Below, piece by piece: positions 7,947-12,128 of a stretch of 12,128 nucleotides of DNA. The DNA is from Bacillota bacterium. Its GTDB lineage: Bacteria > Bacillota_E > JAJZYS01 > JAJYTV01. How positions within the stretch are numbered: position 1 is the first letter of the stretch; every line of letters starts with the position of its first letter. A model generated the notes under the pieces. The model made no database searches. It worked only from the letters and a program-made list of their open reading frames with translations, and was not told where the DNA came from. The position numbers and the translations under genes are program-made. The DNA is taken from assembly GCA_021845645.1 (NCBI GenBank), contig JAJZVM010000122.1, forward strand, positions 1-12,128, given 5' to 3'.

Positions 7947-8747
7947 GATCTTGGTGCGCACGCCCCATTCCTGCAGGATCGCAGCGAGGCGCTGCATCTC
8001 CTCGGCCGGGGGCTCTAACGTATCGCCCAGGGTATAGGGCATCCCGAGGCGCTCGTACTTGCTCATCCCGGCGCGATGGTACGGCAGGAGGTGCACCTCC
8101 CCGACGGCGCCAAGGCTCGCGACGAACCGTCCGGTCGCCGCGAGGTTCTCCCGGTCGTCGTTGACGCCGGGCACAAGCGGTATGCGCACGATCACGCGCG
8201 CCCCGGAGGTGGTGAGCCGCCGCAGGTTCTCGTGGATACGCGCGTTCGAGACGCCGGTCCATTTGCGGTGACGCGCGTCGTCCATGAGCTTCAGATCGTA
8301 GAGCCAGAGGTCCACGAACGGCGCGAGCGGCTCGACGTCCTCCCAGCGGGCGTAGCCGGAGGTCTCGACCGCCGTGCGCAGGTCGTGCGCCTTGCTGGCT
8401 TTGAGCAGCGCGAGGAGGAAGCCGGGCTGGAGCAAGGGATCCCCGCCGGAGAACGTGACGCCGCCGCCCGACTCGTCGTAGAAGACGGTGTCCTTCTCAA
8501 CCTCCCGCAGGACCTCATCGACGCGCATGCGCCGGCCCGCAACCTTCTCCGTGCCATTCTCGTAGCGCATGACTTGCGACTGCTTCTCCTGTCCCTCGGG
8601 GTTGTGACACCAGGGGCAGCGCAAAGGGCAGCCCTTGAGGAAGACCAGCGTGCGGATGCCGGCCCCGTCGTGCAGGGCGTAGCGCTGGATGTCGAAGATC
8701 ATGCCTGCCGTCGCAGCCATGGGAACTTCCCCCGATCCGGCTTGCAT
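7938..8747 (-). CDS. Glycyl radical enzyme activase (radical SAM), PFL-activase-like minimal form
   Basis: The product is 269 residues. The radical-SAM motif CPLRCPWC places three cysteines at 40, 44 and 47, ligands of the [4Fe-4S] cluster that cleaves S-adenosylmethionine. Preceding it is the activase signature FDIQRYALHDGAGIRT, and following it are SGGGVTFSGGDPL, TAVETSGY and the C-terminal LLPYHRAGMSKYERLG. It would abstract the Gly hydrogen of the adjacent enzyme. These three are its only cysteines. After HNPEG the sequence passes directly through MRYENGTEKVAGRRM into the helical core. The ferredoxin-like insert with two extra clusters found in most dehydratase and decarboxylase activases is therefore absent. 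AGGAGG at 8757-8762 supports the ATG at 8747; MAATAG at 8720 is the alternative. It lies 33 bp upstream of the enzyme gene on the same strand. Confidence 0.94.
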   Translation of the reverse strand: MQAGSGEVPMAATAGMIFDIQRYALHDGAGIRTLVFLKGCPLRCPWCHNPEGQEKQSQVMRYENGTEKVAGRRMRVDEVLREVEKDTVFYDESGGGVTFSGGDPLLQPGFLLALLKASKAHDLRTAVETSGYARWEDVEPLAPFVDLWLYDLKLMDDARHRKWTGVSNARIHENLRRLTTSGARVIVRIPLVPGVNDDRENLAATGRFVASLGAVGEVHLLPYHRAGMSKYERLGMPYTLGDTLEPPAEEMQRLAAILQEWGVRTKIGG

Positions 8748-8756
8748 CGCCGCTAT

Positions 8757-8762
8757 CCTCCT
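8757..8762 (-). promoter_or_regulatory. Ribosome binding site deciding the activase start
   Basis: AGGAGG on the minus strand lies 9 bases before the ATG at 8747. No comparably good site is placed before the second candidate start at 8720, which gives a protein nine residues shorter. Confidence 0.65.
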
Positions 8763-8946
8763 CTTCTGCTTCGCTTGCCTGACATGGTACCGGGAGGCTC
8801 GCGATGGTAGGACCTATGAGCCCTGTCATCCTTGGAGCGAGCCGGATCTGAGCGTTGGTCGAGCAAGGCCGGTTAACGTCGTTAGATCTCGTCTACTCGC
8901 CTTATGAGCGGATCAGTCGGCCACTGGGAGGCCCGAGCACCCGGCG

Positions 8947-8967
8947 ACCTTGACGATGCACCAAGGT
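8947..8967. promoter_or_regulatory. Possible operator: ACCTTG-N9-CAAGGT dyad
   Basis: A perfect 6-bp inverted repeat has its half-site centres 15 bp apart, a spacing compatible with a dimeric regulator. A further ACCTT follows at 8971, and CCTAGGT lies near 8984. No regulator is identified. Chance occurrence is possible for a 6-bp dyad. Confidence 0.3.
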
Positions 8968-9165
8968 ATGACCTTAGCGCCAGCCTAGGTCCCAACGTCT
9001 CTCGATGCAACGGCCGTTCGGCCCCTGCCGGACCCGAACAATGCGTTGCCGAGGTTGTGCGGCCGCAATGCCCCGATACGACTCGCCCCATGTGCGCGGC
9101 AAGGTTCCAACCCGTCACGCGCGCGTTCGCAGGGCGGATATCGCAAAGGCAGCCGGGAAGGATAT

Positions 9166-9176
9166 TTTCACTGAAA
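9166..9176. promoter_or_regulatory. Possible operator upstream of tusA: TTTCA-C-TGAAA
   Basis: A perfect 11-bp dyad lies in a locally AT-rich patch 53 bp before the tusA start, immediately after the second GGATAT. It is well placed for control of the sulfur operon, but the binding factor cannot be inferred. Confidence 0.3.
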
Positions 9177-9229
9177 CCGCCCGAACTCGGGCTTTCGGCG
9201 GACGATTCGACCTGCGAGAGGTGGATCTG

Positions 9230-9463
9230 ATGGATGTGGCCCCGATCCGTATCGACGCTCGCGGCAGCTTCTGCCCGGGTCCCATGATGGAGTTGATCCG
9301 GGCCGTCAAGGCGGCTGATGTCGGTCAAGTGGTGGTCGTGCTCTCCACCGATTCCGGCTCCAAAAAAGACATCCCGATGTGGGCGCAGAAGGCGGGCCAT
9401 GAGTTCCTCGGCGTCGACACGCATGGAGACTACGACGAGATCTCCGTGCGCAAGTCGCACTAA
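9230..9463 (+). CDS. tusA: TusA-family sulfur carrier protein
   Basis: This 77-residue protein has the TusA fold signature. The motif [19 protein letters not shown] carries the persulfide-bearing cysteine at residue 15 in CPGP, and the stretch [29 protein letters not shown] is typical of the second half. TusA proteins relay sulfane sulfur as a cysteine persulfide between enzymes in the cytosol. The frame is open further upstream (to 9005), but that part is Arg-rich, has poor coding bias, and would make the protein twice the family size. The ATG at 9230 follows GAGAGGTGG, so it is chosen. It is the first gene of a four-gene operon and lies 14 bp before the SQR-like gene. The partners indicate sulfur oxidation or detoxification rather than tRNA thiolation. 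Confidence 0.93.
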   Translation: MDVAPIRIDARGSFCPGPMMELIRAVKAADVGQVVVVLSTDSGSKKDIPMWAQKAGHEFLGVDTHGDYDEISVRKSH

Positions 9464-9477
9464 GGAGCTAGGAAGAC

Positions 9478-10623
9478 ATGCCCAAACGTCTCGTCATCGT
9501 CGGTGCCGGCACAGGCGGCCTCATGGTGGCCAACTTCGTCGCGCGTGACCTCCATAGCGAGATCGAACGGGAAGAGATCAGCGTCACCCTGCTCGGCGAG
9601 CAGGAAACCTATACCTACCAGCCCGGCTACCTTTACGTCGTCTTCGACCTGATGCGCCCCGCGCAGCTGATGCGGCCGGTGCGGGATCTCCTGTCCCCCG
9701 GCGTTCGATTCGTGCACGACCGCGCCGTGCGGATCGACACGGGGAAGCGGCAGGTGCTCCGCGCCGACGGCGATGCCCTCGATTACGACGTTCTGGTGCT
9801 CGCTACAGGCTCTGGGCTCAATCTCGACGAGGTGCCGGGGCTCAGGGAAGGCGCTCACTGGTTCTACACACTCGAGGGTGCTCTGCGCCTGCGCGACGCG
9901 CTGCGGCGGTGGCAGGGCGGCAAACTCGTCCTGACCGTGGGCGTGCCGCACAAGTGTCCTGTAGCACCGCTCGAGTTCACGATGATGTTCGAAGAATGGG
10001 CCCGCCATCGCAAGGTGCGGGACAAGACGGAGATCGTCTATACCTATCCGCTCGGCCGGGCGCACTCCATTCAAGCCGTGGCGGACTGGGTCGCGCCGGA
10101 ATTCGAGGCGCGCGACATCGCGATCGAGACATTCTACAACCTCGAGTCAGTCGAGCACGAGGAGCGCATCGCGCACTCGCTCGAGGGTTCGGACCTGCCG
10201 TACGACCTCCTCGTCAGCGTGCCCGCCCACCAGGGCGACGACCTGGGCGCCGCCTCACACCTCAGCGGAGCGGGCAACTGGTATCCTACCGACCGCCACA
10301 ACCTGCGTCTGCAGGGGCATGACGACATCTTCATCCTCGGCGACGCAAGCGACCTTCCGATCTCCAAGGCGGGCTCGGTGGCCCACTTCGAGGCCGAAGT
10401 ACTGGCCGACAACCTCGTCGGCGTGCTCACCGAAGGGGCACCTCCCGCGAACCAGTACAACGGTCGGGCGTTCTGCTTCATCGAGACCGGCCTCGAGCGG
10501 GCGACGTTTCTCGCCTTCGACTACGAGCACCCGCCGACGGTGCCCGAGCCCACGAACGCGGTGCACTGGTTCAAGCAGACCTACAACCGGATCCACTGGG
10601 CCAATCTCAAGGCGGTCATGTAG
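9478..10623 (+). CDS. FAD-dependent sulfide:quinone oxidoreductase-like protein
   Basis: The product has 381 residues. The FAD-binding Rossmann motif VIVGAGTGGLMVANF is at 6-20, a second flavin motif LVLATGSGLN at 106-115, and the C-terminal flavin motif IFILGDASDLPISKAGSVAHFEA at 284-306. Cysteine 160 in VPHKCPVAP and cysteine 333 in NGRAFCFIETG align in context with the two redox cysteines of sulfide:quinone oxidoreductases that carry the growing polysulfide beside FAD. A third cysteine near residue 128, present in some types, is absent; Trp128 is there. The C-terminus (HWFKQTYNRIHWANL) is aromatic and amphipathic, fitting peripheral membrane and quinone contact. It would oxidise sulfide or a related persulfide and pass electrons to quinone. 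It sits between tusA and DUF1641, with a weak GGAAG site before its ATG. A non-SQR persulfide-handling flavoprotein is the alternative. Confidence 0.88.
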   Translation: MPKRLVIVGAGTGGLMVANFVARDLHSEIEREEISVTLLGEQETYTYQPGYLYVVFDLMRPAQLMRPVRDLLSPGVRFVHDRAVRIDTGKRQVLRADGDALDYDVLVLATGSGLNLDEVPGLREGAHWFYTLEGALRLRDALRRWQGGKLVLTVGVPHKCPVAPLEFTMMFEEWARHRKVRDKTEIVYTYPLGRAHSIQAVADWVAPEFEARDIAIETFYNLESVEHEERIAHSLEGSDLPYDLLVSVPAHQGDDLGAASHLSGAGNWYPTDRHNLRLQGHDDIFILGDASDLPISKAGSVAHFEAEVLADNLVGVLTEGAPPANQYNGRAFCFIETGLERATFLAFDYEHPPTVPEPTNAVHWFKQTYNRIHWANLKAVM

Positions 10624-10635
10624 GGGGTGCAGTCG

Positions 10636-11109
10636 ATGGGGGCACAGGAACAGAGCATACCGGACGTCTTCCGCGATGAGGCCAGCAGCCTTGCGTCGGC
10701 GGTTCTGGCCTCGGTCACGCCGCGCATGGTCAATCGTCTCGGCGGCGTCGCGGAATCGACCATCGCAGCGCTCGACCTCTTGACGAGTCCGGAAATCGTC
10801 AATCTCCTCAGCACCTTGCAAAGGGCCTCTGCGGTGCTCACGCCGCTCCTCGGCCAGATCGCGGAGATCGGCCCCGGTTCCAGCATGGATGGACTCGCGG
10901 ACCGCGTCGTGCGCGCGGTCCGGGCTGGCGCAGAGGAGGTCGGTGTGCCGCCCCGCCCGGTCCGCATGCGCGAGCTCCTGCGCATCATGCGCCAGGATCC
11001 CGCGGTGGCGATCACGCTGCACTTCTTCCTCGGCTTCGTGCGCAGCATGTGGAGCCCGATCGCCGGGGAACAGTCGCCCAACACGGGAGGAGATAGGCAT
11101 GGCCACTGA
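10636..11109 (+). CDS. DUF1641 family protein, sulfur-operon partner of unknown function
   Basis: The product has 157 residues and is recognised as DUF1641 from its helical pattern and constant company with SQR-like flavoproteins and DsrE/TusA. It is made of predicted amphipathic helices (LLTSPEIVNLLSTLQRASAV, GLADRVVRAVRAG, MRELLRIM). It ends in a hydrophobic AVAITLHFFLGFVRSMW segment that could touch the membrane or a flavoprotein partner. It contains no cysteine, so it cannot carry sulfur itself. That leaves an adaptor, assembly or regulatory role as inference. A GTG at 10627 is in frame, but AGGGGG at 10622-10627 is correctly spaced for the ATG at 10636. The gene overlaps the next one by 11 bp, implying translational coupling. 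Confidence 0.8.
   Translation: MGAQEQSIPDVFRDEASSLASAVLASVTPRMVNRLGGVAESTIAALDLLTSPEIVNLLSTLQRASAVLTPLLGQIAEIGPGSSMDGLADRVVRAVRAGAEEVGVPPRPVRMRELLRIMRQDPAVAITLHFFLGFVRSMWSPIAGEQSPNTGGDRHGH
11085..11092 (+). promoter_or_regulatory. Ribosome binding site of the DsrE-like gene, inside the DUF1641 gene
   Basis: GGGAGGAG lies 6 bases before the ATG at 11099 and within the last codons of the preceding gene, consistent with coupled translation of the two. Confidence 0.7.
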
Positions 11110-11515
11110 CCGGGTTTCGATGATCGTGTTCTCGGGTGAGATGGACAAGCTGCTGCCCGTGGGCATTCTGGCGTCCGGCGCCGTCGCGATGGGGCATGAG
11201 GTGCGTATCTTTCTGACGTTCTGGGGCCTCATGGCGTTCAAGAAGGACGCGTTTTTCCACATGCCCGTGAGCCCGTCGTTTTCCGGCATGGTGGGCGACC
11301 TCGGCGCCATGCTCAAGGAAAGGAAGATCCCCGGCGTCGTGGATCAGCTACGCACGGCGAAGGAACTTGGCGACGTGGAGGTCGTCGCCTGCGGCATGAC
11401 CATGGACCTCTTCGGTTTGAAGCTCGCCGATCTCGAGGATGTCGTTGACCGCGTAGCCGGCGTCGGGGAATTCATCGAGACGGCAAAGGAAGGCCATACG
11501 ACTCTGTTCATCTGA
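11099..11515 (+). CDS. DsrE/DsrF-family sulfur carrier (DsrE3-like)
   Basis: The product has 138 residues with the DsrE-like alpha/beta fold: a VSMIVFSGEMDKLLPVGILASGAVAMGHEVRIFLTFWGL N-terminal half (7-44) and the characteristic VACGMTMDLFGLK stretch containing the only cysteine, C98. In DsrE3-type proteins this position holds the persulfide, and such proteins exchange sulfur with TusA. It closes the operon after DUF1641 and overlaps it by 11 bp, with its own strong ribosome binding site at 11085-11092. The role inferred is storage or transfer of sulfane sulfur produced by the SQR-like enzyme. No true DsrEFH heterohexamer partners and no dsrAB or hdr genes are visible. A longer frame opening at 10889 is only the overlap shadow. 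Confidence 0.9.
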   Translation: MATDRVSMIVFSGEMDKLLPVGILASGAVAMGHEVRIFLTFWGLMAFKKDAFFHMPVSPSFSGMVGDLGAMLKERKIPGVVDQLRTAKELGDVEVVACGMTMDLFGLKLADLEDVVDRVAGVGEFIETAKEGHTTLFI

Positions 11516-11524
11516 TGAACGTAG

Positions 11525-11938
11525 TCCCATGCCCGAGCGCGACACCTCGGTCGAGATGACGTCGCCAGCGAGTTGCGCGATGGCCTCCGGGTTGTCGGTG
11601 AATTTCCAGCAGCGCCGCTGCACCGCCCAGCCTACAAGGCGACCTGGCACCGACAATGCCCTGCGCGAACCGCAGGCCTTGGGCCCGCTCGACGGCAAGT
11701 CCTCGCGGATAGTCTCGGTCCAGGCCTACGGCCAGGCCCCGATCGTGCGTGCCTCCGAGGAGCGGCGGCAGGAGTCGAGCTTCTGGCCGGACTCCAAGAC
11801 GCTCGCCTTCGACATCAACGCGCCCAAGGCCCCTGGCGACCGTCTCGTGCTGCTCCCCGTCTACGACTCGGACGGCCGCGCCATCGCCGTGGACGACGAG
11901 GAAAGCCTGCAAGAGCAGGATCTTGTGGGCCGGCTCGA
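11525..11938 (+). pseudogene. Remnant of an unrecognised gene, apparently frameshifted and cut by the 62-bp repeat
   Basis: Two overlapping plus-strand frames look protein-like in succession. One reads ...DVASELRDGLRVVGEFPAAP and ...AYKATW (about 11550-11640). The other, from about 11640 to 11938, reads ...RIVSVQAYGQAPIVR, SKTLAFDINAPKAPGDRLVL and LPVYDSDGRAIAVDDEESL. The second has nearly perfect G/C third codon positions, typical of a real gene here, and runs straight into the repeat at 11939. I do not recognise the family. The coding signal with no good ribosome binding site, a probable frame change and a truncated end suggests a broken gene. A short intact gene on frame 11529-11981, 150 residues, is the alternative. 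Confidence 0.45.
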
Positions 11939-12000
11939 GGGTTTGAACAGTTCACTTGAAACCAGGGCGAATCTACTCTAACCTTACCGGCTTGGAAAGG
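11939..12000 (+). repeat. 62-bp repeat, right copy, inverted relative to 132-193
   Basis: This copy is 61/62 identical to the reverse complement of 132-193. It runs from GGGTTTGAACAG to GGCTTGGAAAGG. The neighbouring bases differ on both sides, so the unit itself is the repeat. On its left it cuts into a coding remnant; on its right it leads into a possible MerR/IS607-like start. This placement fits a mobile-element end. Confidence 0.93.
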
Positions 12001-12128
12001 CTGATTGGGATTGGTGAGGCAGCCAAAGCGTTAGGTGTCGCTCACGACACTCCCCTGAAACTCCCCTCGGGGGTGCCGAAGGCACACAAAACCAAGGGCA
12101 GTGCCAGTGCACTTTTCGCGACTGCCCC
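11992..12128 (+). CDS. Possible 5' fragment of a MerR/IS607-like DNA-binding reading frame, runs off the window
   Basis: From a TTG inside the repeat, an open frame reads MERLIGIGEAAKALGVAHDT. The stretch IGEAAKALGV resembles the helix-turn-helix start of MerR-like proteins and IS607-type serine recombinases (IGEAAK-LGVS-DTLRRWE). After HDT the resemblance stops (PLKLPSGVPKAHK), and the frame continues open to the window edge. Two hairpins lie there (12063-12072 and 12073-12085). The similarity is short, the start codon is weak, and the gene may be broken at about 12050. Confidence 0.25.
   Translation, partial: MERLIGIGEAAKALGVAHDTPLKLPSGVPKAHKTKGSASALFATA

Larger units (their letters stand above)
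8748..9229. other. Divergent intergenic region between the activase and tusA
   Basis: This 482-bp stretch contains no convincing gene: reading frames across it lack the G/C third-position bias of the neighbours. It must hold the promoters for both divergent operons, but I cannot point to a consensus -35/-10 pair. Two dyads stand out, at 8947-8967 and 9166-9176, together with a direct repeat of GGATAT at 9136-9141 and 9160-9165. AT content rises locally around 9160-9176, just before the sulfur operon. Confidence 0.6.

Noticed and set aside
9005..9229. N-terminal extension of TusA to 152 residues
   Set aside because: Arg-rich, weak coding bias, beyond family size; good ribosome binding site at the ATG at 9230.
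12096..12127. GGGCAGT...ACTGCCC inverted repeat with AGTGCACTTTTC, reminiscent of IS21-type ends
   Set aside because: Too short, at the window edge, and recognised only by vague resemblance.
1..12128. CRISPR arrays, tRNA or rRNA genes
   Set aside because: No regularly spaced repeats, cloverleaf-like or conserved rRNA sequences seen.

Overview
This is a GC-rich window with strong AGGAGG-type ribosome binding sites and almost exclusively G/C third codon positions. It carries an oxygen-sensitive glycyl radical enzyme, a lipobox lipoprotein and a TusA/SQR-like/DUF1641/DsrE sulfur operon. Together these suggest a high-GC anaerobic or facultative bacterium, plausibly a thermophilic Firmicutes-type lineage. 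That placement is inference; there is no rRNA gene or other taxonomic marker.

Layout, left to right. (1) 1-303: the last 24 codons of an unrecognised gene, then one copy of a 62-bp repeat (132-193). (2) 304-1284 (+): a YajO-type aldo/keto reductase. (3) 1509-3839 (+): a large orphan helical-repeat lipoprotein. (4) 3864-4589 (-): a short-chain dehydrogenase, divergent from (5) 4700-5533 (+), a FadR-type GntR regulator. (6) 5549-7904 (-): a glycyl radical enzyme whose sequence most resembles trans-4-hydroxy-L-proline dehydratase (HypD). Its first ~44 residues lie in a different frame, with a frameshift in a CG dinucleotide run at 7769-7779. (7) 7938-8747 (-): its radical-SAM activase, directly upstream in the same operon. 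(8) 8748-9229: a 482-bp divergent intergenic region with two dyads. (9) 9230-11515 (+): a compact four-gene sulfur operon, tusA, SQR-like flavoprotein, DUF1641 and DsrE-like. (10) 11516-12128: gene debris, the second copy of the 62-bp repeat in inverted orientation (11939-12000), and the possible start of a MerR/IS607-like reading frame running off the window.

How the parts may work together. The activase would install the glycyl radical on the dehydratase. If the HypD assignment is right, hydroxyproline is dehydrated to a pyrroline-5-carboxylate that a reductase must then use, but no proC-like gene is visible here. The GntR regulator, which converges on the enzyme gene, is the obvious candidate local regulator. 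The sulfur operon forms a separate module: the flavoprotein would oxidise sulfide or a polysulfide, TusA and DsrE would carry the persulfide, and DUF1641 would act as an unassigned partner.

The most notable observations are the glycyl radical enzyme frameshift, the minimal three-cysteine activase, the 62-bp inverted repeat pair (61/62 identical) about 11.7 kb apart that brackets nearly the whole window, and the sulfur operon with its uncharacterised DUF1641 member.
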